Below, one piece after another: positions 44,001-56,129 of a stretch of DNA of 64,000 nucleotides. The DNA is from Mangifera indica. Lineage: Eukaryota; Streptophyta; Magnoliopsida; Sapindales; Anacardiaceae. The notes under the pieces were generated by a model, which made no database searches, was not told where the DNA came from, and saw only the letters and a list, made by a program, of their open reading frames with translations. The stretch's first letter is position 1. The number at the start of each line of letters is the position of its first letter. Location of the stretch: contig NC_058146.1 in NCBI RefSeq assembly GCF_011075055.1, forward strand, positions 1,240,001-1,304,000, in the 5' to 3' direction. The translations under genes and the position numbers were made by a program.

Positions 44001-46150
44001 CAGACGATGAATATAATGCTGAACTTCAGGGGACAATTCACCAAAGCCTTCACAACCAATATCCTCAGATGGCTCATCAATTGTTTTCCCAAGTTCGGGA
44101 AAGAAGTTATTTTTCCAAGATTGTTCATCTATTTTCTTGCCACTAAGAAACATCTCTTGCAAATCAAATTTGGAACTTTCTGGTGTCTGACTTTCATGAC
44201 TTACTTCATTTATATCAAGGTTTCTTTCAAGGCAAAGCCTATATTCAGCATTCCGCAACGTATACCTACGGTTCAAGATTAAAAAAATAAAAAAAAGAAA
44301 TAAACCATACTTGAACCTAACAACCATGACTGAAAATATCTTATGACCCATAAAGTATGAAGATAAACAATGATCTGAGTAACATTTAGCGCAAAATCTG
44401 TTTCCAGTATAAATACATCTGAAGTAAGCGAACATGAATTGGTAAAAAAAAAAAAAAAATACTATGGATTACCACTACCTCACAACACAACTACCAAAAT
44501 GTCAAACAGCACAAGAAATAAAATTTCCTAGCCAAAAACAAAGTATCAAAGACATAAAAGATTGCAAATGTGTGCAAAGATGAACATACCCAGTCATCAT
44601 TGAAGAAACCAATAACTTAGAGAGGGGTTCCCACAAAGCATCAATAGAAACTTGAAACCTGTCTGATGGAAGTAAGCCTAGCATGCTTGAGATGGTCCTT
44701 TTCATTGCATCCAAGGTGGTGGGAGGAACATCTTTTTGGATAAGTGTCACATCCAATGGTTCTATCTCGTGTATCATATCTGAGAGGACCGATTTCTAAA
44801 AGAAGAAAAATACAATATCAAGTTCAAAATCAATACTGTATGATCAGCATGCCAAAATATAGGCATCTGACAATAATTGGAATAAAACAGTCCAGAGAAA
44901 ACTTAAAACATTTCCTAAAATAATTAGAGCATCATACACACACATCTACAGAATGCAACATAAATATGCGGTATCCCTCAGCCCTTAATTGGGTAGCGGG
45001 CACCGTAATTCACGTAACTACACCGATGGTTATAAATACTCTTCTTTCATAACAAAATCAAATGAGTTTTAAGCACAGTATTAATATACCCATGGTTTTC
45101 AAGCATACGATTCCGGTGGATTTGTTCCAACAGTGGATTTTTTCACCGATTCCCCACACCAGATGTACACCTCATGGAGAAACTCATAATATTGTGGAAA
45201 TGTTATAATATTCTCCACATGTCTTGCGATTATTTGAGCACAATCCTTGGGCGTTTATAAATGTAGAGATATCAGCCTTAACACTCAGTATTTTTGCCCA
45301 AAAATTTTGAAAAGTTGACTCCTAACTGATTCCATGTTTCACGAGTTGCTAACTAATTTGTAATCACGTCTCAATGTCAACATTTTTGTCCAGTTCATCT
45401 CATAACACTAATAAAGCTCACAAAAAATTAATTACTGATACTTCATTACCTCCCAGTTCATTTGACACTTTTAGTTCTTTTCTACTAGCTAAGCGAACTG
45501 AAGAACCTAAAAGTCAGAAGAATTATCTTCTATCTGTATCTTTCACCAAAAACTATCAAAATTCAACATCTGAACTTTCAAATTAGCAGTTCAAACAATT
45601 CCAGAATTGGTGAATCGAATCAATTGAAACTCTTACGAATCTCGACAAAATATATATATATATATAAAAAATAATAAATACATACATCTGCTAAGCAACT
45701 TAACTATGCAATTACAAGTGAATAGAAGCAACATCTGGAATTCTAAAACGCAACAAGCAACAAAAATCTAAATATTTACTCATTCAAAGTAAATAAAAAA
45801 GCTGAAACTAAAATTATTATTCCATCAAAGCTCTTTCAAAGAACTGCTCACCGATTAGCTCCTAGTAATTTAAAAAAATCACAAAAAACAAAACTTAAAA
45901 AAAAAATGATAAGCAAAAGAAAGAAGACCTCAGAGGAACCAGCGGAGCTCGAATTCGATGCGGAGTCAAGATCATCAAAAGACGACGGCAATGACGAAGA
46001 AAGAAATAAGGTTCGGCGTTTTCCATAATTATCCGAGACGGAGCGGAGATAAGGAGGAGAAGAGAAAGAGAAGTCAGTGACAGGAAGAAAACGACGACGT
46101 TGAGAGGCGGAAGGAGGAATAGTAGAGAGGAAAGAGAGCAAGGCCGCCAT
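41074..46150 (-). CDS. DUF760 protein, plastid-type (At5g14970-like), 6 exons
   Basis: Exons are 45929-46150, 44590-44795, 43974-44265, 43026-43133, 41644-41888 and 41074-41191, giving 396 residues. Residues 1-70 are Ser/Arg-rich with few acidic residues (MAALLSFLSTIPPSASQRRR), typical of a chloroplast transit peptide. There are two related DUF760 segments. The first contains SVLSDMIHEIEPLD and MTGYTLRNAEYRLCL. The second contains LLDYLRSLQPEKVAELSEPT, SLQFQPHISLTRDYLARLLF and MLLGHYLQGLEYRVELM. Between them lies an acidic linker, then LSPEVQHYIHRLQSQLSSAE and KELCEVKRKSAALQMQQF, likely coiled coil. The biochemical role of DUF760 proteins is not established. Exon 3 could be read on to 43878, but the donor at 43974 joins in phase to exon 4 and restores the family sequence. 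The introns total nearly 4 kb, and intron 4 holds a hAT element. An ATG four codons further upstream is possible. Confidence 0.88.
42449..42731. mobile_element. Non-autonomous hAT element, copy 2, perfect 8-bp TSD
   Basis: This lies in intron 4 of the DUF760 gene. Ends are TAAGGCTGGACTTGAGC and the reverse complement of TAGGGCTGGATTCGAGC. The direct repeat AACACACC flanks it exactly (42441-42448 and 42732-42739). The interior is a chain of GAGCTCGAGC, GAGCCGAGC and GGCTCGG motifs in both orientations around an AT-rich centre with two AC/TGATGTCATTTTGA-like blocks. It encodes no protein. High motif conservation compared with the copy at 18186-18515 suggests a younger insertion. The two long open frames over it on opposite strands are by-products of its symmetry. 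Confidence 0.87.
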
Positions 46151-48000
46151 ACGCAATAACAACCACGAACTCTCCTGCTTTCTTTCGCTTGGCTCTCCTT
46201 GCTCTTTCTAATGTTTGGCCGCCAACTGTAATTGCAATGCAAGATTGAAATAAAATATAGCTGACCTGTCCAATCGTAAGCTGATGTGGCATCGTCTTTT
46301 TCTTAATCTTATTAATTAACTCTCCTGATTCTAGAATTATTTGTTAATTAATAATTATAATTACAAGAATTATATCATTTAAAATAAATAAAACTTATGA
46401 ATATGATGATACTGTTTATATATAAGGTACGAAAGTTATAGCATTATTAATTAATTAATTAGCAAATGAAATTAATTAATATACTTAAATTATTGATTTA
46501 TAGGTATCTGAAGATGGTTGAAATTGAGGTAAGCTATTAAGGTAGGAATAGGATTCTTCTTTCTAGGGCATTGACTATATACTAAACATATAATAAATTA
46601 TATTAACGTGTTACATGCTAAGATTATTAATGCATTTAAAAAATATTTTTAACATGTGCTATTGTAAAAGGTATTAAAAATAATATTTATTAGAGTGAAC
46701 GACTATTTCTTAGACATATTGTCAAAATGCAAATTATAAGTTGAATTTCAATTTAGCTTAAAAGTTAAATATTAATTTTAATGGTAAAAATAATTTTTTT
46801 AAATTTATAAAATATATAAATACAAAATTTGAGTCAATCAAACATATATTTTTGCAGAATGTATGTTGAGCGTGGCTGGATTTGAGGCCGACTGAAGTAC
46901 CTGCGGACAACGACAATGGGAATACCTTGTTCCAAAAGCACAGCAAAATGAATTATCAAGCAACTGTTTATGTCCAAGTGTTGGCAAGATCGCTTAAGCA
47001 ACAAACAATGAACATCAATAACTTTAATGCCCTTCAACTTCCAAATTAAATGTTGCTGGGTGATTCATTCATCTAACCCCAGCCCACTCGTCATCTGAAT
47101 ATCTTGATTGTTGGAGAAGGATATTAATGAATAAATATCCACCCCTTTTAGATTATATTTTTAGTGAGATGATTACTCTACTATCTAGATGTGATTAGAG
47201 GTGAAAACAATTAAATTGAACTTAAATATAGACCTAATTGAATAAAATAAATTTTGAAAAATATAAATTATAATTTATATATCGAGTTTAGCTTACATAA
47301 GCTCATACTATATCATAGTAATATTATTCAACCATTGTCATCCTCTATTTTTTATTTATTATTTATGATATTATCATTTGATGAAAATACATTTTTAACC
47401 CTATTTTTAAATTTGAAGTATTTTTTAAAACTTTGATATCAACATTGATGTGAAGATTCTACTCATTATTGGTAATATCATATTATTTTATAAAATAGAT
47501 ATAGAAAAAATTGAAAGATGAAAAAGAGTCTAGAAAAAAGAAAGTTCAAGCCTTGCTTCAAGTGTAAATCCAACAACTAAGAATAGAAATTCGAGTTAGC
47601 AACTTATCAAGCCAAGCCTCTCATATCTCGAATTCAAGTATGACGTATTATTATTTATTTCAAGCTTGAACCCATCCGATTTCACTCAAACTCACCCGGA
47701 TGCTATTTGATATTTGTTATAATCAATACAGCAGTGTTGCGTAATAATTTGTTTGTCTTTTGTAAGAGTTGAATTGATAAGCATCATAAACAAATGAAGG
47801 ACGAAAAGATAAAAATGTCCTGTAAGAATCTTCATTTTGCCATCTTAAGTTACATGAAATAGACAAATTTCATTGGGGCAAACATGCTAAAGCGTCACAT
47901 CCTTTCCCCTAACACAATACCCCTTAATAATGCAAAGAGATTCTCTACTTCGATTCCGTGCATTGACTTCCCCTGGTCGGTGCACTGAGTAATTATCGGA
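46151..48000. other. DUF760 promoter side and GH3 3' side
   Basis: The first ~150 bases are the likely leader and promoter of the DUF760 gene. The middle is AT-rich with no gene. The last ~130 bases are the probable GH3 3' UTR on the minus strand. Small open frames at 46758-47037 have no recognisable content. Confidence 0.45.
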
Positions 48001-50019
48001 TCACCGTCTTCTCTCCGGGGTCCAATGCGGCAAAGTTGGGCTAAGATGCGCCGATATTGCCCTTGAATCCAGTAACTCCACGATTGGCGTAAAGTTGACA
48101 CACCTTGGCACTTTGTACTGATTGATCGAGGCACCTCTTGATATTGCATAATCCATTAACTCCTCAAACGTTCCGTTTCTCACTACGCGTATCTCCAGTG
48201 GCCCGATCGAGTTGTCCGCAACTCGTCCTTGTCGGTACACTGAGTTTAGTGACTCTTCCATTGCTAGACAACACTGGTTCAGCACCTCTTTAGTGGGAGA
48301 ATTCGCCGAGTCTTTAACGAGTAACTCCCAGCAAATCACGTAGTGACCCGGGATTGTTTTTGTGTCCGCGTAGCTGGTGTATTCCACCACGCTGGCGTTG
48401 AATTCACGTAGGAGTTGGGAGGCGTTCTGGACGGCGGCTTGCAACTCAGCTTCGTCGGTTTTGTCTGAGTCAATGCTTAGTAAGACGTTCTTTCTCCTGA
48501 CGAAATGGAACTGCGGGGCTGAGTTGTGGAACCCGGTGACTCGGAGAATGTCACCGACTCGGTATCTGTACAAGCCTGCGTAAGTGGTGATAACAAGCTC
48601 GTACTCTTTACCAACCTCAACATCCGCAAGATCAACGAGCTTTGGTGGTGGGTCACGAGTCAACCCGGCTGAGCTAGACTCCTGAGGCAAAAACTCGAAA
48701 TAAGCCATGTTTGGCATGATGGTATAAGAAACTTCCGATGGCTTGCACATGGGGTTAAGGTTAAGGCCGAAGTAACATTCAGATGAAGCGTACATCGTGC
48801 ATGCTAAAGGCAAGCCGCCGCTGTAATAATCAAGAGTAGGAATGTACTGAGCCATAGCTCCCGTGACAATCACGTCTAAATATTTACTGTTCGCCCAAAT
48901 TCTGGTGATAATTCCCTCCCAATTTTCTTTCGAACATTCGTTTCTGATAAACTCCGCAAGCTCCCGGTCAGGCTTAAGAATTTTACGAATGCAATCTCTT
49001 ATGATAGGGTCTGCGATTCTTTGATTCAGTGCGCCGGTTTCGATATCATCGGCAAGTGTTTGCCAATGGAGCTGGAGGAATCTGATGGCTCTTAGCAAGC
49101 CGGAGGCGAAGACTGCGCCGAGGCGGAGGACTTGTTGGCGCTCTAACAGGCCGCAGAGCATTTGTGAGTACATGCTCTGGAATGAGTCGGCGCAAAGGAT
49201 GGTCTCGTTGGGGCTGGTGTAGACCATGAAGGGATCATATAGTCTAGCCTTGAAATGGGCACTCTTGTAGTAGCTGGTGAGCACCGGGCGAGCCAAGAGG
49301 CCGCCTGGGGTCTTTGTTTCAGATTTCACGAACAAGAAATACAGGCCTTTGCCTTTATCCAATCCAGGCACATAACTGTTGCATCAAAAACACGGTTTAG
49401 TAAATAACGAAGCACATTCTTATGATCAGGTTTGAAGCATGAGTGAAAATCATAAAAAAAAAATCCTAAATTGATTGATATTTACAGATTCATTACTGGC
49501 ATTAAGAGACTGTAAAGCAACTGGCGACGATCCAGCTCTTCTTGAATGGTAGGCATGAGCTTTCTTTCACCAGCAGAAGTTCCAGAGCTGCAATTTTTTT
49601 AAATAAGAAAGAGAAATTCAGAACAAAATTGAACTTGAATTTGTCTGTTTTTGCTGCATTTGTTACTGAAGGATGAAGGAAATTGATAAAAATACACACC
49701 TGGTGAGGAATTCAGAGATAGGATGTGCTGACAAAATTGGCGAGCGATCACCATTAGCAATGCGTTGAATTTCACACTGAAGATCTTCATAAGTAATCAT
49801 CGGAAGTTTCGACTTAAAAGTCTCCCGATCAGTGGCTCCGTCCAGTTTAAAACGTTTCAGGTACTCAACCTCGGCGTTTCGGCTCAAGATTTCGGCCAAA
49901 ACCGTCTCTTGAACAGTGTCGGCATTTCTCGTGGTTTCTTCAATAAATTGTAAAGCTTTCGCGTCTTTTTCACACGCTGGAGGGCCGAGCGGCGATGAGA
50001 GAGCGGAATCAACAGCCAT
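48001..50019 (-). CDS. GH3.1: GH3 acyl-acid amido synthetase (GH3.1-like, group II), 3 exons
   Basis: Exons are 49700-50019, 49486-49587 and 48001-49375, giving 598 residues, the usual family length. GH3 group II enzymes adenylate indole-3-acetic acid and conjugate it to amino acids such as Asp. This lowers free auxin in the cytosol. The three nucleotide motifs are intact: [10 protein letters not shown] at about 107-116 (completed across the exon 1/2 junction), YASSECYFG at about 336-344 and [14 protein letters not shown] from about 412. The C-terminus [10 protein letters not shown] is what I recall for GH3.1, but GH3 paralogues are close, so the symbol is tentative. A slightly longer start six codons upstream exists; MAVDSAL is the family start. 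A short insertion relative to what I recall ([18 protein letters not shown]) lies before the [10 protein letters not shown] segment. Auxin-response-like motifs lie upstream. Confidence 0.95.
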
Positions 50020-50091
50020 TTTAGAAAGAGGGGCCAAGAAGAGTTGTGTGGTCTAGTGTAGTCTGTGATATTCGGAGAGCACTGTGTGGCC

Positions 50092-50098
50092 TTTTATC
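50092..50098 (-). promoter_or_regulatory. TATA-like box of the GH3 gene
   Basis: The minus strand reads CCGATAAAAG here, 73-79 bases upstream of the ATG at 50019. The spacing is compatible with a short leader. Confidence 0.45.
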
Positions 50099-50170
50099 GG
50101 GAGTGAGAGGATTCTGAGGAAGTGACACGTCAGAGGACATGTCAGCAAGATGGGACCCATCCAGTGGTCG

Positions 50171-50247
50171 GAGACAAAGAGGGAGCTTGGAAGGACGCCG
50201 ATGGAAGAGTTTTAGTAAATTGGGAATGTCGGACGACGAAGGGGACA
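50171..50247 (-). promoter_or_regulatory. Candidate auxin-response elements upstream of GH3
   Basis: Three ARF-type core motifs fall within 77 bases, about 150-230 bases upstream of the GH3 start. They are GAGACA at 50171-50176 (TGTCTC on the gene strand), TGTCGG at 50227-50232 (plus strand) and GGGACA at 50242-50247 (TGTCCC on the gene strand). The first two face each other. TGTCTC and TGTCGG are the classic and high-affinity ARF sites. Binding is inferred. Confidence 0.55.
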
Positions 50248-50249
50248 AG

Positions 50250-53200
50250 GCTGGCCCACAAGCATGAAATGAGGCCGGCATGTGGGGTTAGGTTACCGCC
50301 ATGTCAGCGGAGAAACAGAGGAGAGAGAGAGAGTCTTTGGACAGTCATACAAAAATATAATTATTTTTAAATACTTTTTATTATATTAATTAAAAATAAA
50401 TTTAATTTTATCTTATAAAATTAATAAATAATAATATAATTATAACATAATCAAGATTATATTAGTAATATTTTAATATTTAAAATGAAGATGATAATCT
50501 GATTATCATTTATATTATTTATCACTTCAATATTAATAATAAAAAATTATTATAATTTTTTATTATTGATAAATTAAATAAAATAATAAAAAATAAATTA
50601 TCAAAATAATATTTAAATTTTAAAACCAAACTGGCTCTAACAATAATAATAATTGTGATGACAATGTTAATGACAATAAAGGTGGAAAATGTTCATACAC
50701 TGATTAATAAGGATGACAAAAAGTTTTGGGGCAAAAAGTTTTCCAAACTTAAATAATAAAAAATTATTATTGAAGTAAAAAATATTCATTCTTGCTACAA
50801 AAATAATACAAGCATGTAACATGCTTCAACTTAAATATTATGGTTATTTTTTTATAATAAAATATGCTTATTTGTTTTTTCAAGACAATAATTAATAATA
50901 ATATTATTATTGAGAACCTTCCCACTTTAGGCTTATTGTATGATAATATTATTGTGTCTTCTGGCTAAAAATAAGGGACACCTCTCATTTATCATTGTCA
51001 ATTGACCCTTGTATGCTTTGTGTTAATTGAACTTCAACAGAAAATGACCCTACATTAATCACATTGGCTTCAGTTAGATTGTCTCACTTGTTTCAACCGA
51101 GCTCACTTTTGGTGAGTTCGATTTTGAGCTCATATTTTAGGGTTTTTGATTTATTAAATTTATGAGTTTAAAAATTTTTAATTATTATTTAGATATATAT
51201 ATATATATATATAAGAGTATTATTTTTGTGGGTTTTAATTTGGTTACAATATTAAATTAAACTCAATTTCTTTCAAATTTGGTTGAGCTCAAATTAGTTC
51301 AAACTGAAGATCGGTTCCGATCGAACACACCTCTAGTTATGCCTAATTTATTTGGTCTACAACATGTTTTCCTTTGTAATACAAGAGTGAGTTCTTGTTT
51401 GTAACATAACAAAAATTGAACATAGCAGAAAGTGGCTGTCGTATTACTCAGAAAATAGCAGAATAATTTTGGGCTATCACGTGGATGCCTTTTTTCTTGT
51501 CTGGAAAAAACTTTTTGTTTTAAATAGAAAGTATTTATTTTGGAAATGTAATTTAGAAAGTTGAAAAAAAAAATACTATTATTAATGGAAAATCCCAATA
51601 TCAATACCTAATTTTATCTAAGGCAATCAAACATTTCGAATTTCAGAGATTATATTTCTATCAGTTAAATAAAATTAAAATGGCAAAAATACCCCTAAAC
51701 ATTATTGTTAAAATTTGATTGTTGGATCTAATAAATTTTATTACTTTCAGCAAATATAAGCCCTAAGAGTTTGAAGTTGAAACCCCGTCCAGAAAAATGT
51801 AATAACCTTGTTGAAGAGATTTCTTTATCAGTAATTGATGTATCCAATTTAAAGTGCTATGTAAGTTATATTACAATAGTGATATATTGGGGATTTATGG
51901 ATTGGACATTGATATTTACTACAAGGTAAGATAAATAAGATTTAAATAAAACAAAATGGTAATAAATTTTTAATGTAGTTTGATCTGATAATCGAAAAAC
52001 CTATTTTCAAAGTATTCATATACGCATACATGCATGCCTATATATATGTGTCTCCCTATTCCTTTGTATTGGTCTTTTACATGACAAAGAAGAGAAATAT
52101 GGTTGATAGATTAGATTATCATTTTCAGGACCGAATCAATTATATTGAGTAGGACAACCTAATTAAATAAATCAAAAGTTTAATTTTAATATGTCATTTA
52201 GAAAAACTTAAACTTATACTCTCTTATATATAGTCTATTGTTTTGTCATTTAAATTACCCTTCGAGACTTTGTAAAATGTAAATTGGGTAATATTAAATT
52301 GAAATTTGAGTCAATGGTATTTGTTTCCTCCGTAATTACGAGCCAATATCATCTAAACGTAATTTAGTAGGATTAATTGGGATTTGGGCGTATAATCATA
52401 AATAATTAATTGGTAATACAATAACTAAGACAGAAAGTCTGTTGGTAACCGTCCGAATCATACAATAATATATAGTTTTATAAATTATAACAATAATAAG
52501 AATCATACAATTTAAATAATGATCCGTTTCGTCTCATAAAAAATTATTTGATTCCTGAGGTCAGGTCGTGGGGTCACCTTACATCTTTTAAATTGAAGTT
52601 TAAGTCTTCCTATAGTTGATATAACCTGTTCATGACGAAACCAAGTCTAATTCTCATTAAAAAAGTTAGAAAACTAGTAAGACCTGACATTTGGTACACG
52701 AAATTGCGGAGCAGTGCTTCACTGTAACCACTCAAAATTTTATGATACAGCCAAAAAACATAAACCAAAGTCGTTGAGGTAAGTTCCAAATTATGTCTAA
52801 CTTGATGTCATCATTCAACAATCGTGAATGTTTTCTTTCTCACCAATTTTTTTGTCAAAGCCAAAGTTTGGATTTACAAAGAAAGATTGATGAACTTTAC
52901 CGCCATAATTAGGTTTTTAATAAATATATATATATAATTTTGAATATACATATATTAATAATATATTATCATGTGTTTAAATAATTTTTAATAAAAAAAA
53001 TAAATTTTTTTATAATTTAACGAGACTTGTTAGATTTGAGTTGATTTAATTTAAATTTAAGTTAGAATTATTTTATCTCAATTTAATTTATTTAAACCTA
53101 AATATTGAATCGATTTAACTCATATCCCACTCTAATGTTAAGTGGGTTCCGTGATATACTAACAAGGTATGTACTAGTGTGTTGGATTAGCTTATAATAC

Positions 53201-54080
53201 AAAGTAATTACTTAAAAAATAAGAGATGGGAAAGGGTTATCGTTTTGTTGTTTATTTTTGGCCGAGGGGGCAAGTGGGCAACTTATGGTCGCTCCAATGC
53301 CTGATTATAAAATGGGCGTTGGATAGGTGAGTGCACATCTTGGTATCAAACACACTAGTCAACACTCATAATTTTAACAAGTGCTCGTCTACAAGCATCA
53401 AATCAAACGAAGAATATTCGCCTAATCTGCAACCAAGGCCAGAAGAAAGATTCAGTTATATTTCCAATTGGTTGACACAATTGGGCTCTAACCTTTTTAT
53501 GGGTTAGGTATTGTTCCGGTGAGGAACACCAAAACATCCAACTAACTAATTTTTTTAAAAATTAATTAATAGGGTAATTGATCAGTTAATCAAACACTTA
53601 ATTAATCAATTTATTTTTAAAAATTAGTTAATTAGGTGTTTAGCTAGCGGACCAACCCATTCAATTAACTACAAATTTTAGAATTTTCTCTTTTAAAGAT
53701 AATTAAATTAAAAAATGATTATATTTGTATAATAAAAAAATAGTTATATATATAAAATAATTATTTTAATTAATATCCCCTTAATTGAACTTGCATAATA
53801 AGAAAATAAAAAAACAAAAAGGAGAGAACTTATAGTTGTTAGTATTATAAAATACACAATTTTACTTATATGATCTAATATAAATAGAATAAAATATATA
53901 TTTTAAAATATATTAAATTAATATAATATAAGACATATTAAATCATTAAAGATAGTAAAGATGTTTGTAATGTATTTTAGAATGATAATAGATTGTTAAA
54001 TTTTTTTTATTATTTTATTTTTATAAAATATATTTTAGAAAATTTTAAGTTTTTTATATATGTTACAATAAGCCCAGGCC
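50250..54080. other. AT-rich spacer between GH3 and HAT3.1
   Basis: In 3.8 kb I find no gene. The content is long AT-rich tracts (50340-50900, 53690-54060), an AT microsatellite near 51190-51212, and a TTGAGCTCAAATT repeat relic at 51090-51300. A short inverted repeat of about 33-bp arms (CTAACTAATTTTT and its complement) lies at about 53535-53645. A GC-richer patch at 53250-53530 has no open frame of note. Confidence 0.45.
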
Positions 54081-56129
54081 CATTAACTATGGGATACCCT
54101 ACGCCACAAGATAAGAAGGAGAAGCCCTCACACATCACACTCTCTCTCTCTTTTTCCGCTATTCTTCGACGGTGGCCCAGATTTAGAGGCTTTCTCTACT
54201 ATAAGAGCCGCATTTTTCTTCTAAAATTAACACATCTTCGTCATTCATCGGCTCTCAATAAAACACACTCTCTATTCCATTCACCTGTCAAAATTTTCTT
54301 CCTTAATATTCTCCCAAACTGTGAGATTCAAAACAAAGCTCAGGTCACTCATTTGGTTTTTTCTTACCGAAACGTTTCTCATTCTTTTTGGTTAAATTTT
54401 TCGAACGATTAATGGAAGATTAAAATAATGGTAAGTTGAAAAATATAAGCTTGTAGTTCTCCATTTCATGCTTGCTTGAAAGTGAAAATGTCTTTATTTG
54501 CTTGTAAGCTCTGAGCTGTTTAATTAAATTTTGTTTTGTTAGCAATTGCTTTTGTTTCCTTGCCGAGAAAGCTGAGGAAAATTTATAAAAATGAATGACC
54601 TCAAAGGTTTAATTCTCTTTGTCCTGTTCGCTAGATTGTTGCACTACTTATAGCTAAGAATTTTTCTGCAATAGCTGAACACTTTGTGGCATATGTATGC
54701 TTCTTTTGTGTTAAACACCGTTACCATTTAGATCTGAATTTGCTTATGCTTTTACACTATCGGTGTAGATGTTGCAAATGTGGTCCCTGATAATGTTTGT
54801 AGTGCCCGAATATGATTGTAGAGTGTAGGTGAAGTGAAATTAATAAAATTCAATGGCTGATAGTAATGTTACCATGTAATACACCTGTTTTTGGCGCTTG
54901 CGGCTGAAGAGAAGTTATGTGGCATTTTTTTCTCCTCTCTCACAATTTGGTGCAATAATGCTACATCTTATATTATGTGGTGTTTTTAATATGATTATTA
55001 TTATTTTTTTTTGTGTTGCTTTTTATTATATTTCTTGTTTTTTAATACTTCTTTATAATGTTCACTATAATTGTAATTATGAGTTCTCCTAAAGTTGGGC
55101 ATTCCATACCCTTGAGATGGCTGTATGAATGTTGGTTTAGTTATCAAAGAAAAGTATATTAAAAGAAGTGTATTGATTTTGGGTTGGTATGACCAAGGTC
55201 CATTTATGTGGCTTTGTTTCTGGGAATGTAGAATGCCTTCTTTCTTTGCCGTCTCTTCTAGAAACTATATCTCATGTATATGTTGTGGTTTTCTTTGATG
55301 ACATGTATTTGCATAAGTAGAAGCACGGTTTGTTAAGACTTATTTTGCAGTTTGAATCCATTTTTGGGATAGTTCTTAGTAATTTGGTGTGCAAAATAAG
55401 TAGATGTTGATTATGTTTTAGGCACAAGTTTCAGCGAATTAACTTCAAGAGCATTTGATTTTTGATGAATTTATTCAATTCTCCCTTTTTTATCCTGGGT
55501 CTAGTATACTTATCTTCCAGGCTATGTATATTAAGTTTGAATGACATTGTCATTCATTTGGCAGAATGTTGTTTACCTATGGGTACAAGTTTTTATTCTT
55601 ATGTGAATTTCTCTAAATGGAAAAAATTTATTGAACTGTAAATTTTTTCTTACATGCTTAGTATGGTTATTGAGAAGCTGTTGAGGTGAGCTTTATTCGG
55701 ACAACTTATGTTGTACATAATTACTTATTTGGCCTGGTTTGTTTCTTGATTCATCATTTATATGTTACTTTCATTAACTTAGTTAGATCATAGCTTTCTA
55801 ATATGTAATATCTCTTGTAGGTGTATGTGATGTGTATATTGCAACAGAATCAATACTCATTTTAATGGGTGAGTTTTGTTCTTCCATTTCCAGTTTTGAA
55901 GAAAAAACTGGTTTTGAACAGTGTGTTCCATATTTTTGGTTGTAAATACAGATTCGAATAGCATACTGGAGTTGTGGTATTTTTATCTTTAGTCCAATTA
56001 GTAATCGAGATCTGGTCAACATCAATATTCTTTTATTTGTTCTTTAAATTGAATGTCTCGTAACTATCACATTAAGACACCATACACAGAGAATTGCTAA
56101 TATATACCATTATTAGCCTTCCATTTGTC
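54081..56129 (+). other. HAT3.1 5' UTR exon and long leader intron (inferred)
   Basis: A CT-rich leader-like stretch at about 54120-54430 ends at a strong donor (GTAAGT at 54431). A CACAG acceptor ends at 56089, 40 bases before the ATG. The inferred leader intron is 1,659 nt and T-rich, as expected for a plant 5' UTR intron. An ATG at 54428-54430 abuts the donor. If spliced as inferred, it starts a 9-codon upstream ORF that stops before the main start. RNA evidence would be needed to fix the exon borders. Confidence 0.5.

Noticed and set aside
45848..46292. Alternative minus-strand frames over DUF760 exon 1
   Set aside because: Only the MAALLSFLSTIPP frame gives a transit peptide and splices into exon 2.
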